A stretch of DNA of 64,000 bases, taken from contig NZ_CP011801.1 in the NCBI RefSeq assembly GCF_001273775.1, positions 434,001-498,000 of the forward strand, given 5' to 3'. The position numbers were made by a program, and so were the translations under genes. This document shows, piece by piece, positions 16,682 through 25,428 of the stretch; position 1 is the first letter of the stretch; each line of letters starts with the position of its first letter. Origin of the DNA: Nitrospira moscoviensis (GTDB taxonomy: Bacteria > Nitrospirota > Nitrospiria > Nitrospirales > Nitrospiraceae). Below the pieces are notes generated by a model. It did no database searches and was not told the origin of the DNA. It saw only the letters and a program-made list of their open reading frames with translations.

Positions 16682-17479
16682 GTGAGCCGGCCTGACTCTC
16701 CTCCCGCGATCAAACGCCTCGGCCAAAACTTCCTCATCGATCCCAACATCGTCCGCAAGATCGTCGCGCTGGCGGAGGTCCGGCCGACCGACAGCGTGCT
16801 CGAAATCGGTCCAGGCCGCGGCATTCTCACAGAAGCACTCGCCCAAGCGGCCGGTCGTGTGACGGCCGTTGAGATCGATCCCCGGCTCCATGCCCATCTC
16901 ACCGAACGCCAAGCCGATTTTCCCAACGTGACGCTGGTCCTCGCCGATGCACTGGCCTATCCGCTGGAACAGCTTCCAGTCGGCACGATCGTCGTCGCCA
17001 ACCTGCCCTATTATATTTCCACGCCGTTGTTGTTCCGCTTGCTGGAGCACCGAGATCGGTTTCCCCGCATGGTTCTCATGCTGCAGGACGAAGTAGCCGA
17101 CCGTCTTGTGGCCAAACCGGGCCACTCGGATTACGGCGTCCTCTCCGTGATGGCGCAGTATGCCGCCGATATGAGGAAGGCCTTCAAAGTCTCGGCGCAA
17201 TGTTTCAGACCAAGACCGGAAGTCGGCTCGGCGGTAGTCTTGCTGCGAACCAGACCGCACAGGGGACTCAGCGCAGCCGAAGAGCCACAGTTCGCCGCGC
17301 TGGTCAAAGCCGCCTTCGCCCATCGACGAAAGACCTTGGCCAACTCCTTGAGAGACGAAGGCTACGATCCGCAGCCCGTGATGGAGGCGATCGAAGCGGC
17401 CGGCCTCTCACCTGCTGTGCGGGCGGAAGTCCTCTCCGTGCAGCAATTCGTGGAATTGAGCCGCCGTATACCCGCCTGA
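16682..17479 (+). CDS. rsmA: 16S rRNA (adenine1518/1519-N6)-dimethyltransferase RsmA
   Basis: A 265-residue KsgA/RsmA, which dimethylates two adjacent adenines in helix 45 of 16S rRNA. The motifs are RLGQNFLIDPN, the SAM-binding VLEIGPGRGILTEALAQAA, and the catalytic NLPYYISTPLL. The C-terminal FAHRRKTLANSL is conserved. The start is GTG 16682, directly after the preceding stop. pdxA-rsmA clustering is common in bacteria. Confidence 0.93.
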   Translation: MSRPDSPPAIKRLGQNFLIDPNIVRKIVALAEVRPTDSVLEIGPGRGILTEALAQAAGRVTAVEIDPRLHAHLTERQADFPNVTLVLADALAYPLEQLPVGTIVVANLPYYISTPLLFRLLEHRDRFPRMVLMLQDEVADRLVAKPGHSDYGVLSVMAQYAADMRKAFKVSAQCFRPRPEVGSAVVLLRTRPHRGLSAAEEPQFAALVKAAFAHRRKTLANSLRDEGYDPQPVMEAIEAAGLSPAVRAEVLSVQQFVELSRRIPA

Positions 17480-17585
17480 TGCGGCCCGCGACGAACCATT
17501 GTTTCTTTGACGAACGTCGATCAGGCGGGTACCCTGTCGGAATAAGTCTTCCTTACGGTCGCCGCTCTAGCCATGCGTCAGGCTC

Positions 17586-18479
17586 ATGGATTTTTCCTCG
17601 CGTGAGGTCTGGGTCAAATCGATCGTCGTGCTCCGCACTGCGCTGCTCCTTCTTAGCCTCTGCCTTAGCCTCTGCGAGCAAACGGTCCTTGCTGAGATGT
17701 GGGTGTGCTCGCGACCGGGAGAGCCGGATCTCTACATCGACCATCCTGGACCCGGATGTTCGCCGTTGGGAGAGGCCAAGACCTATTCGTCGCTGCACGT
17801 TACGCCGGCACCGGCCGCTCCACCGCCGCCCGTAGAATCTCCGACGACTTCTCCGAGCACACCTCACACCGGGGTCATGCGGGATCGGAAGCCTGTGGCC
17901 GCGTTCTCGGAGGTCTCCCTGGCCTTTCCCATCGTCGCTGTGAGCCGGCCCATCCAAGGGTCGATCACCGGCTCATGGCTTGGCTTAATGGTGCGGCTGA
18001 CCGTCGGGTATCTCGCCGGCGGCAATGGGCCGCAGATCTTAACCGATGGGAATCTCAGACCTGCCTCCATGGCGTCACTCATGACCGCCATCGTGGCCGC
18101 CGCCGGAGCCGTGGGATACGATCCCAGGTTTCTCAAAGTCCGTCTGTTGGTTCCGACCGGCGTGGACGGGCCTAGCGCGGGTGGGATGTATGCGGTCGCG
18201 CTTGCAGCGGCCCTGCTCGGCGACCAGATTCGTCCGGAGGTTTGTATGTCGGGCGCGATCGAGCCCACGCTGGAGATCAAGCCGGTCGGTCGATTGATTG
18301 ACAAAATGAACGCCTGCCAGCAGCTCAAGAAGACGGTCATGCTCGTGCCGGACGGATTGGACAACAGTCACTTGAGTTTCAAGGGAGCGGAGCGGGCGAT
18401 TCATGTCGTTGAAGTGCACACGCTGGCGGATGCGTACGCCGCGGCAACCGGTCAGGTGCTGCGAGAGGTTCGGCTTTAA
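17586..18479 (+). CDS. Exported Lon-like (S16) serine protease domain protein
   Basis: A 297-residue protein with an N-terminal hydrophobic export signal (VVLRTALLLLSLCLSLC). A DUF4124-like strand region (MWVCSRPGEPDLYIDHPGPG) and a proline-rich linker (about residues 74-95) follow, then a Lon proteolytic domain. The nucleophile is in GVDGPSAGG (Ser197), and the partner lysine is probably Lys240 in GRLIDKM, matching the Ser-Lys dyad of peptidase family S16. There is no AAA+ module. ATP-independent Lon-domain proteins outside the cytoplasm are unusual. Substrates are unknown. Confidence 0.78.
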   Translation: MDFSSREVWVKSIVVLRTALLLLSLCLSLCEQTVLAEMWVCSRPGEPDLYIDHPGPGCSPLGEAKTYSSLHVTPAPAAPPPPVESPTTSPSTPHTGVMRDRKPVAAFSEVSLAFPIVAVSRPIQGSITGSWLGLMVRLTVGYLAGGNGPQILTDGNLRPASMASLMTAIVAAAGAVGYDPRFLKVRLLVPTGVDGPSAGGMYAVALAAALLGDQIRPEVCMSGAIEPTLEIKPVGRLIDKMNACQQLKKTVMLVPDGLDNSHLSFKGAERAIHVVEVHTLADAYAAATGQVLREVRL

Positions 18480-18498
18480 TCAATAGAGGAGGTTGGCG

Positions 18499-18900
18499 AT
18501 GAAGAGTCATGTGGGACTACCGCTGTCTGTCCGTCGCATCAGGCTCATGGGTTGGCTGGGACCGGCCGGTTTTGCCGTGAGCCTGCTTGCCGGTCTCTCT
18601 TGGGCCGGCGAGCCTGTGAAAATCGGCTCGCTGTTGGCCGATCCGAGGGGCTACAACATGAAATTGGTCAACGTCGAGGGGGTGGTGACGGCGTCTCAGA
18701 TGAATCATTTCATCGGCAGCGTGTCGAAGTTGGAAAAGTGTGTGCAGCGGTTTCTGGTGAAAGACGATACGGGAACGATCGATGCCGTCTATACGACGCT
18801 CTGCCAAAAGGAAACGCCTATCGTCGAACACGGCGATCGCGTGACGATCGAAGCGCACTTTTCCGGGGTGCTGGAGGTCCGCACGCTGACGAAGAATTGA
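18499..18900 (+). CDS. Exported OB-fold-like protein
   Basis: A 133-residue protein. ATG 18499 follows a strong AGAGGAGG (18485-18492). A signal peptide (LMGWLGPAGFAVSLLAGLSW, cleavage after WAG) precedes a compact beta domain with KLVNVEGVVTASQMN, FLVKDDTGTIDAVYT and HGDRVTIEAHFSG, the strand order of tRNA-anti/OB-fold domains. Two cysteines (EKCVQRF and TLCQKE) could form a disulfide. It follows the Lon-like protease by 19 bp and may be in the same transcript. Confidence 0.65.
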   Translation: MKSHVGLPLSVRRIRLMGWLGPAGFAVSLLAGLSWAGEPVKIGSLLADPRGYNMKLVNVEGVVTASQMNHFIGSVSKLEKCVQRFLVKDDTGTIDAVYTTLCQKETPIVEHGDRVTIEAHFSGVLEVRTLTKN

Positions 18901-18993
18901 CGATTACGAACCGCCGGACCAAAGGCGTTGGAAGAGCGTCGAACATCGATGCGGCGGATTGCGATCGGTCCCGCAAGAAGAGCGTCCTGTCGT

Positions 18994-19022
18994 TTGAAAT
19001 GACCTGCCCCCTGTGCTAGCAT
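18994..19022 (+). promoter_or_regulatory. Probable promoter of ftsK
   Basis: TTGAAA at 18994-18999 and TAGCAT at 19017-19022 are spaced 17 bp. The -10 box ends 8 bp before the ATG at 19031, which would give a leaderless or nearly leaderless mRNA. Confidence 0.4.
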
Positions 19023-19030
19023 CCGCGCCT

Positions 19031-21460
19031 ATGGGTGTCTCCACCTCGGCAAAGCGGGGCGAAGCCCGCCGCGCCCCTTCCCCCCCGTCTCATCTTCAAC
19101 GCGAAGTTATCGGCGTGGTGCTCATCGCGCTGAGCCTGCTTACGCTCTTGAGCCTGCTCTCGTTCGTCCCCGGTGAGGCCCAGACCGTGGCGGCCGGCGC
19201 CCCGTCCGTCCATCCTCCGCGCAATCTCATCGGCTCGTTCGGCGCGGTGTTGGCCGGAGGGTTCTTCTATATGATCGGGGGGGCGGCATACTTGTTTCCT
19301 TTCCTGTTGGGCCGGCTGGGGCTCCGGTGCTTCTCACACACTCCGGTCAGCATCAGACTGAGGACTGCCGGCAGCTCACTGGCCGCCGTGCTGTTTTTGA
19401 GCGCCTTCCTCCATCTGGAAGCGACCGCCGTCCCGACGCTGACCAGCGGCATGGTGTCGCGCGGCATGGCGGGCGGTGTCACGGGGCAGTTGGTCGGCGA
19501 CGGCCTGCGCGCCGTCTTTGCCAGCACCGGCGCGCACATCGTGATCATGGCCGGCTTCCTCGTGTCGCTCCTGCTCACGACGCCGCTTTCGCTCACGGAA
19601 GTCATCGGCCGTCTCCCCTCGCGGTGGGCCGCGTTTCGCGAACGGGTCGCCGCGCTGCTTCCGGAACGCTCTGCCGCCGGGCCTTCACCGGAATCGAGCA
19701 ACCGGCGCAAGGCGAAGAGCCCCAAGCCGAGCCGTGCGGCGGTGGCGGAAGAAGCGCCGGCCGACATGCCGCCGCCTCCGGCCGTGGTGCCCGAGGCGCC
19801 TATCATCCAGCCTCCGCTCGTCTTGGCGCCGCTCCCGGCGCCCATGGGACTCGAGCCTGAGGAAGTCAGCGAACGCCCGGTGGTGGCCGCGCAGGCCGAT
19901 TCCAACGAATACCGCCTGCCCGATCCGGAATTGTTGCTGAGCGATCCGTCCGGTCCGGTGACGCGCATGTCCGATGACGAGTTGAAGGCGCAATCCGAAA
20001 TTTTGTCCCGCGCGCTGGGCAGTTTCGGGATCGAAGGCAAGGTGACGGAAGTGCGGCCGGGTCCGGTCGTCACGATGTATGAATTCGAACCGGCCCCTGG
20101 CACGAAGGTCGCGCGCATCGTCAACTTGGCGGACGATCTGGCTCTGGCTCTCAAGGCGACCAGTCTGCGCATCGTCGCGCCGCTGCCGGGAAAATCGGTG
20201 GTCGGCATCGAGGTGCCGAACGGCGCCCGCGAAACCGTGTCGATGAAAGAAGTGGTGACGAGCGAGGCCTTTACCCGCGCGCGCTCGAAGCTCACGCTTG
20301 CGCTCGGCAAAGACATCTTCGGGGCGCCCGTGACCGCGGACTTGGCGAAAATGCCGCATCTGCTGGTCGCCGGCGCGACCGGAGCCGGCAAGAGCGTGGG
20401 ACTCAACACGATGCTGCTGAGCATTCTGTTCTCCGCAAAACCGAGCGAGGTCAAGCTGCTGCTGATCGATCCCAAGATGCTGGAGTTCCAGTCCTACGAC
20501 GGGATCCCGCATCTCTTGCGGCCGGTGATCACGGACGCCAAGTCGGCGGCCAAAGGCCTGGGATGGGTGGTGGCCGAAATGGAGCGGCGGTACAAATTGC
20601 TCGCCGAAGCGGGCGTGCGCAACATCGACGCCTACAATCGCAAAGTCGCCGGCCTGCACGAAGCCTTTGCCGAGACGCCGCCGGTCGAACAGGCCGAGTT
20701 GCCCATGCAGTTCCTGTCGGAAGACGAGCGACTGTCCGCCGGCGAAACGACGGTCGCCGAAGGCGAGCCCGGCTGCATGCAACCCAAACCCACGCCGCCG
20801 GAGCCGCTGCCCTACATCGTCGTGATGATCGACGAATTGGCCGACCTCATGATGGTGGCGCCGAAGGACGTGGAGGACAAGATCGCCCGTCTCGCACAGA
20901 TGGCCCGGGCCTCCGGCATTCATCTCGTCCTGGCCACCCAACGTCCGTCCGTGGACGTGCTGACCGGCCTCATCAAAGCCAATTTTCCCGCGCGCATCGC
21001 GTTTCAAGTCTCCTCGAAAACGGATTCACGCACGATCCTGGACGCCAACGGGGCGGAAGCGTTGCTCGGCCGCGGCGACATGCTCTATCTCGCCTCCGGC
21101 ACCGGCCGCCTGGTGCGCCTGCACGGCTCCTTCGTTTCGGACGACGATGTACGCGCCGTCGTGGACTTCGTGAAGAAGCAGGCGATGCCGGTCTATAATC
21201 AGGAGCTGCAGTCGCTCAAACAGGAGGAGGCGGCGGAGGAAGAGGCCAAGGACGAGGTCTATGAACAGGCCAAGGAATTGGTGCTCTCCACCGGGCAAGC
21301 CTCGGCCTCGCTGATCCAGCGCCGCCTGCGCGTCGGCTATCCGCGCGCCGCTCGCATGATCGAACAGATGGAGGCCGAAGGGATCGTCGGGGCGGCGGGC
21401 CGCGACGGGCGCCGCGAAGTGCTCGGCCGCCGGGGTCCCGTGGGAGCGGCGGAAGCGTGA
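19031..21460 (+). CDS. ftsK: DNA translocase FtsK/SpoIIIE
   Basis: An 809-residue DNA pump that clears chromosome termini from the division septum and activates XerCD. Several N-terminal membrane segments (to about residue 190) are followed by a proline/alanine-rich linker, the alpha/beta motor, and a C-terminal gamma winged helix. Walker A is GATGAGKS near residue 450, and Walker B is VVMIDELADLMM near residue 600. The gamma domain has ASLIQRRLRVGYPRAARMIE. ATG 19031 is chosen; an upstream ATG at 19013 overlaps the promoter. Confidence 0.95.
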   Translation: MGVSTSAKRGEARRAPSPPSHLQREVIGVVLIALSLLTLLSLLSFVPGEAQTVAAGAPSVHPPRNLIGSFGAVLAGGFFYMIGGAAYLFPFLLGRLGLRCFSHTPVSIRLRTAGSSLAAVLFLSAFLHLEATAVPTLTSGMVSRGMAGGVTGQLVGDGLRAVFASTGAHIVIMAGFLVSLLLTTPLSLTEVIGRLPSRWAAFRERVAALLPERSAAGPSPESSNRRKAKSPKPSRAAVAEEAPADMPPPPAVVPEAPIIQPPLVLAPLPAPMGLEPEEVSERPVVAAQADSNEYRLPDPELLLSDPSGPVTRMSDDELKAQSEILSRALGSFGIEGKVTEVRPGPVVTMYEFEPAPGTKVARIVNLADDLALALKATSLRIVAPLPGKSVVGIEVPNGARETVSMKEVVTSEAFTRARSKLTLALGKDIFGAPVTADLAKMPHLLVAGATGAGKSVGLNTMLLSILFSAKPSEVKLLLIDPKMLEFQSYDGIPHLLRPVITDAKSAAKGLGWVVAEMERRYKLLAEAGVRNIDAYNRKVAGLHEAFAETPPVEQAELPMQFLSEDERLSAGETTVAEGEPGCMQPKPTPPEPLPYIVVMIDELADLMMVAPKDVEDKIARLAQMARASGIHLVLATQRPSVDVLTGLIKANFPARIAFQVSSKTDSRTILDANGAEALLGRGDMLYLASGTGRLVRLHGSFVSDDDVRAVVDFVKKQAMPVYNQELQSLKQEEAAEEEAKDEVYEQAKELVLSTGQASASLIQRRLRVGYPRAARMIEQMEAEGIVGAAGRDGRREVLGRRGPVGAAEA

Positions 21461-22164
21461 CGCGGCTGGCCGCGGGATATGGGCTCTGTCTGCTGCTGGC
21501 CGTGCCCCTGTGGGCGGCCGAGCCGTCCTTCGACGACAGGGCGCAGCAGGACGTGCACGCGGTGGTGAAGCAGATCCAGGCCCGCTATGAGAAGACGAAG
21601 GATCTCCAAGCGGACTTCACGCAAAAGACCAGAATCGAAGGCTTCGAGCGGCCGGTGACCTCGTCGGGCAAGGTCTATATCAAAAAACCGGGACGGCTGC
21701 GCTGGGACTATCTGGATCCGGCCAACGAAGAGATTTACGTCAACCACGACGATGTGAAGGTCTACGTGCCGGAGCACAAGCAGGTGCTGGTGGGCAAGCT
21801 CACGCAGATGGCGGCGTCCAAGGCGCCGTTGGAATTGCTGCAAGGGGCGGCGAAGCTGGAAGAGTCGTTCGAAGTCGAGCCGACTCCGGGAAAAGAGCGG
21901 GGGGTGGGCGGCATTCGGAGGATCACCCTCATCCCCAAAGCCAAGGAGCAGGAGTCGACGCGGAGCCTGCAACGCATCGTGGTCGAAGTGTTTCCGAAGA
22001 CCTATTTCATCCGTACGGTCACGTTGCACGAGATCAACGGCAATGTGGCGACGTTTGAATTCTCCGATTTGAAGCCCAATGTCGGATTGGGCAACGAGTT
22101 GTTCGATTTCAAAGCGCCGCCGGATGTCGAAATCGTGAAGGCGCCGGTGCTGAGCGGGTCGTAA
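21457..22164 (+). CDS. lolA: Outer-membrane lipoprotein carrier LolA
   Basis: A 235-residue periplasmic chaperone that moves lipoproteins from the LolCDE complex to the outer membrane. The GTG 21457 start overlaps the ftsK stop (GTGA). A signal peptide (LAAGYGLCLLLAVPLWAAEP) leads to the LolA core: LQADFTQKT, GKVYIKKPGRLRWDY, and the closing LGNELFDFKAPPDVEIV. ftsK-lolA adjacency is conserved in many Gram-negative bacteria, so two membranes can be assumed. Confidence 0.92.
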   Translation: MTRLAAGYGLCLLLAVPLWAAEPSFDDRAQQDVHAVVKQIQARYEKTKDLQADFTQKTRIEGFERPVTSSGKVYIKKPGRLRWDYLDPANEEIYVNHDDVKVYVPEHKQVLVGKLTQMAASKAPLELLQGAAKLEESFEVEPTPGKERGVGGIRRITLIPKAKEQESTRSLQRIVVEVFPKTYFIRTVTLHEINGNVATFEFSDLKPNVGLGNELFDFKAPPDVEIVKAPVLSGS

Positions 22165-22170
22165 AGGCGA

Positions 22171-22241
22171 GTCAGTGGTTATCAGTCAACAGTCATGAGT
22201 AGGAGAAGAGGCCGGTCTTTTCAATGACCATTGACTGAACG
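22171..22241. repeat. Mirrored GTCATTG-type heptamer repeat
   Basis: The left arm has GTCAGTGGTTATCAGTCAAC (22171-22190) and AGTCATGAG; the right arm is TCAATGACCATTGACTGAAC (22221-22240). It lies between lolA and the dioxygenase and ends just before that gene's ribosome-binding site. Relatives are at 37914-37988, 62517-62673 and 63610-63714. Confidence 0.7.
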
Positions 22242-22253
22242 TGGAGGTTGCTC

Positions 22254-23012
22254 GTGGTGTCCAACATGGCCATGGGAATAACCGAGGCGGTGGATCGGGC
22301 GGTGGCCGCGTTGGACGTCGACCGACTCCATCGCGAATACTGGGAGCAGAACGAGTTCCTGGTCATCAGGCAGTTCCTGCCCCGCGCCTTCGTCGAAGAG
22401 GTCTTGGTGCCGCAGGCGCAGGGCGTCAAGACGGAGCTGAATCGGAATTACATCCCGGGGCATAAGAAAGGCGGCAGCGTCAGTTATTACACCGTGCGAC
22501 GGAGGGCGCCGCTGTTTCTGGATCTCTACCGGTCGGATTCGTTCAGGGCTTTTTTGGACCGCCTGGTCGATGCGAAGCTCCTGCTCTGTCCCGAGAACGA
22601 TCCCCATTCCTGCGCGCTGTATTACTATACGGAGCCGGGAGATCACATCGGCTTCCACTACGACACGTCCTATTACAAAGGGGCGCGCTACACGATCCTC
22701 ATGGGGCTGGTCGATCGCTCGACGCAGTGCAAGCTCGTCTGCGAATTGTTCAAGGATCATCCCACCAAGGCGCCGCAGCGCCTGGAACTCATCACGGAAC
22801 CGGGCGACATGGTCATTTTCAACGGCGACAAGCTGTGGCACGCCGTGACGCCGCTGGGAGAAGGCGAGGAGCGGATCGCGCTGACGATGGAATATGTGAC
22901 GAATCCGGAGATGGGCGCGTTCAAGCGGCTGTATTCAAACCTGAAAGACTCGTTCGCCTATTTCGGTCTCAAGACCGTGTTCAAGCAGGCGCTCGCCAAG
23001 AAATCATCCTGA
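22254..23012 (+). CDS. 2-oxoglutarate/Fe(II)-dependent oxygenase family protein
   Basis: A 252-residue double-stranded beta-helix protein. The iron triad is visible: GFHYDTSYY (His135, Asp137) and LWHAVTPL (His196), with Arg207 in EERIALTM placed to bind 2-oxoglutarate. Family members hydroxylate, halogenate or demethylate small molecules or proteins; the substrate here is unknown. GTG 22254 sits 6 nt after GGAGG; ATG 22266 is the main alternative. Confidence 0.82.
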   Translation: MVSNMAMGITEAVDRAVAALDVDRLHREYWEQNEFLVIRQFLPRAFVEEVLVPQAQGVKTELNRNYIPGHKKGGSVSYYTVRRRAPLFLDLYRSDSFRAFLDRLVDAKLLLCPENDPHSCALYYYTEPGDHIGFHYDTSYYKGARYTILMGLVDRSTQCKLVCELFKDHPTKAPQRLELITEPGDMVIFNGDKLWHAVTPLGEGEERIALTMEYVTNPEMGAFKRLYSNLKDSFAYFGLKTVFKQALAKKSS

Positions 23013-23023
23013 CGGCATCCGTT

Positions 23024-24565
23024 TCATCCGCTGATCCCCACGGATCCGATGAGGCGCGACGCGGCGCCGTCCTTTCGGAGGGCGTATCCGAACCAGACCA
23101 GCCAGTACAGCGAGCCGTCCGGCCGGCGCACCCGGTGGCGGATGGCGCAGATTGTTGCGTCCCCCTGCACCTGGCTGAAGGCCTGCGCCACCTCGGCTCG
23201 ATCCGGCTCATGGACGAACGCCAGCACGTCTCGCGGAGTCAGATAGCGGCTTCCGCCCGGCTGTCCCAGGAGCTCCATCGTGCGTTCGGAACAATACAGG
23301 CGATCCGACTCGCGTTCCCAATCCCAGATGCCGAGCTCGGCGGTGGCGAGGGCCAGGCGGACCCGCTCTTCACAGTGACGGGCTGCGTCGTCCCGCTCTT
23401 TTTCGTGCGTGATGTCTTCGGCCAACCCGGCGATCCGGCGCACGATGCCCGACGCGTCGCGAATCGGGAAGGCCTGATCGCGAATCCATCGCATCGTGCC
23501 GTCCGGCCGGATGATGCGGTACTCCTCGCGATAGGTTCCGACGGCCTGCTTCGTCATCGCGGCATGGAGGACGCGGGGCCGGTCATCGGGGTGTACCGCT
23601 TCCAACCAGGCCCGTGGGGCGCGATAGAGTTCGTCGCACGGCCGGCCCCACACCTGTGCATACGAAGGACTCACGTACATCAACTCGCTCTTCGCCGTGT
23701 CGGTCATCCAGAACACCAGCGAGAGATGGTCGGTGAGCAGGTGAAACCGCTCCACGTTCTCCTGGAGGGCCGTTTCCGTCGCGGTCCTGGCGCTGATGTC
23801 CCGGATGATGCCGCTATAGAACGCGCCGTCCCGGCTTTTCCACGTGGCGAGGGAGAGCTCGATGGGGAATTCGGTCCCGTCTTTCTTGAGGCCCTGGAGC
23901 GTGACGACTTTACCGATCAATTTGGATTCGCCCGACGTCCGCATCCGTTCCACGCCCATCTCGTGGGCTTCCCGGAACCGCATGGGCATCAAAATGGTCA
24001 GCGGTTTCCCGAGCGCTTCGAGTCGACTGTACTGGAACATCCTGGTGGCGGCGTCATTCCACGAGACGATGTAGCCATGCTCGTCGGCCACCACGATGGC
24101 ATCCGACGCCGCTTGCACCACGGACCGGAACCGGTCTTCGCTTTCCGACAGCGCGACCGCGATGCCTTCGGCTTTGGCGGCGAGCGACTTCATGCCGATG
24201 GCGCGATGGAGCACCGCGCGCAATTCTTCCCGATGGTACGGTTTGGTGAGGTGCGCGAAGGCGCCCTGGGTCAGCGAATCGAGTTTCCGATCCATCGACG
24301 TGGCGGCGGTGAGGATGATCACCGGGAGGGACGGATCCGACTGCTGGAGGCGATCCAGGACGCTGTGGCCGTCGCCGTCCGGCAGGCCCAGATCGAGCAG
24401 AACCGCGTTGTAGTAGCGCTGTTCAATGGAACTGAGCGCCTCGCGGCACGTATGGGCGCAATCGACGTGAAAGCCCTCATACTCCAGGAGATCTTGTAGG
24501 GCCGTCAGGATGTCCGGGTCATCGTCGACGACCAGCACGGATTGTTGCGTCTCGCCCTCCGTCAT
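23024..24565 (-). CDS. Receiver-PAS-PAS-PAS signalling protein without an output domain
   Basis: A 513-residue cytoplasmic protein. A receiver domain (VLVVDDDPDILTALQ, phospho-acceptor in LLDLGLPDGDG, lysine in HLTKPY) is followed by three PAS/PAC modules at about residues 140-260, 265-390 and 395-510. No kinase, GGDEF or DNA-binding domain follows, as the frame stops right after the third PAC. It could act as a phospho-relay or sensor scaffold, or be a kinase that lost its C-terminus. No partner gene is adjacent. Confidence 0.8.
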   Translation of the reverse strand: MTEGETQQSVLVVDDDPDILTALQDLLEYEGFHVDCAHTCREALSSIEQRYYNAVLLDLGLPDGDGHSVLDRLQQSDPSLPVIILTAATSMDRKLDSLTQGAFAHLTKPYHREELRAVLHRAIGMKSLAAKAEGIAVALSESEDRFRSVVQAASDAIVVADEHGYIVSWNDAATRMFQYSRLEALGKPLTILMPMRFREAHEMGVERMRTSGESKLIGKVVTLQGLKKDGTEFPIELSLATWKSRDGAFYSGIIRDISARTATETALQENVERFHLLTDHLSLVFWMTDTAKSELMYVSPSYAQVWGRPCDELYRAPRAWLEAVHPDDRPRVLHAAMTKQAVGTYREEYRIIRPDGTMRWIRDQAFPIRDASGIVRRIAGLAEDITHEKERDDAARHCEERVRLALATAELGIWDWERESDRLYCSERTMELLGQPGGSRYLTPRDVLAFVHEPDRAEVAQAFSQVQGDATICAIRHRVRRPDGSLYWLVWFGYALRKDGAASRLIGSVGISG

Positions 24566-24606
24566 ACACGGCCTCGTATCCCCTTACCGATGATGCCCGA
24601 CCCCCT

Positions 24607-25008
24607 TCATTCCGGCGACTCTGGAAGCCCCTGGCTCACCGGGGATGGGCTGAAGAAACGGCGCGCCGCCTGACGCACCGGTTCATGCCCGATGAGTTCC
24701 ACAGAGCCGGACAAACATGAGGCGACGAAAGAGGCCGGCGTTGTATCCGCCTGACGGCAAGACTGTGCGGCCTTCGGGCGGCCGGGTTTGAGCTCGCGCA
24801 GACGTCTCGGAAACGGCCCCCCGTGGTCACTTTCCAACCGGTAAAGAGCCAAAAGAAGGGCGGTTTCCACCAGACGCGCGAGCGTGAGTTGTGGCACCCA
24901 GTACACGGTGTTGCGGAGCCGGTTCAACAACGGTTCGGGAAGTGTGACGGTCAACCGAGTCACCGGTCTCCGGGGTCGGGGGCCTTGTATGGTCGTCCGT
25001 CGCGTCAT
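24607..25008 (-). CDS. Ribbon-helix-helix-like small protein
   Basis: A 133-residue basic protein. Residues 15-60 contain RLTVTLPEPLLNRLRNTVYW followed by LTLARLVETALLLALYRLE, which looks like a CopG/Arc-type strand-helix-helix, and then a conserved-looking FPRRLRELKPGRP. Genes of this kind are common on plasmids and integrated elements. ATG 25008 is chosen so the basic arm (MTRRTTIQGPRPRR) precedes the strand. A hairpin resembling a terminator lies 42 bp upstream and could attenuate it. Confidence 0.55.
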   Translation of the reverse strand: MTRRTTIQGPRPRRPVTRLTVTLPEPLLNRLRNTVYWVPQLTLARLVETALLLALYRLESDHGGPFPRRLRELKPGRPKAAQSCRQADTTPASFVASCLSGSVELIGHEPVRQAARRFFSPSPVSQGLPESPE

Positions 25009-25051
25009 ACGGTCCCGTAGCCGGGCTGCGCACCGCGGCGTGCGTTCGCGG

Positions 25052-25090
25052 AAGAAAAAGGACGGGCCGTGCCTCCCGAAGGAGGCACGG
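25052..25090 (-). terminator. Intrinsic-terminator-like hairpin upstream of the RHH gene
   Basis: Read on the minus strand, CCGTGCCTCC and GGAGGCACGG form a 10-bp stem closed by a TTCG tetraloop (25090-25067). About 6 nt later comes CCTTTTTCTTCC. This is a good Rho-independent terminator for a transcript coming from about 25.4 kb, or an attenuator in the leader of the gene starting at 25008. Confidence 0.6.
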
Positions 25091-25357
25091 CGCTGGTGGC
25101 AGCCGTTGGAGGCGCCGGTGCCGTTCTGAATGGGCACGATTCAGAAGCGGTATCGGGCGGGGGCAGAGGGGACACCTCCGCCGCCGAGGGGGAAACCGGC
25201 GGCTCCAGTCGTCGCCACGTCCGACTCTGTTCTATGGACGATCGGTCAACCATCTTGCTTTGCGGGCCGGTCAAGGCAGTCGTAGCGGTTGGCTCAGCAA
25301 TGCCCGTACCATCCGTCCTGGTGGGATTCCCTGTGTTGAGCCGTGCGAGATAAGCGA

Positions 25358-25420
25358 TTGAAGTCCTGAGGGAATCGAACAACGAGCAGGCCTTCTGCTT
25401 GGGAAGCAGGCATGAAATCA
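25358..25420 (-). other. tRNA-Gly(CCC)-like relic
   Basis: On the minus strand, CCTGCTTCCCAAGCAG forms an anticodon arm with loop TTCCCAA (anticodon CCC). About 17 nt later, TGTTCGATTCCCTC matches the 3' part of a T arm. The 5' T-stem strand does not pair and no acceptor or D stem can be built, so it is not a functional tRNA. tRNA 3' ends are usual integration sites, so this may be an old attachment-site remnant. Confidence 0.3.
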
Positions 25421-25428
25421 GCCGGTCT

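Noticed and set aside
25069..25382. Protein genes on either strand in the 25.0-25.5 kb gap.
   Set aside because: Frames are low-complexity, start at weak codons without ribosome-binding sites, and overlap the terminator-like hairpin.
25358..25420. A functional tRNA-Gly(CCC).
   Set aside because: Only the anticodon arm and part of the T arm are present; no acceptor stem, D arm or paired T stem can be built.
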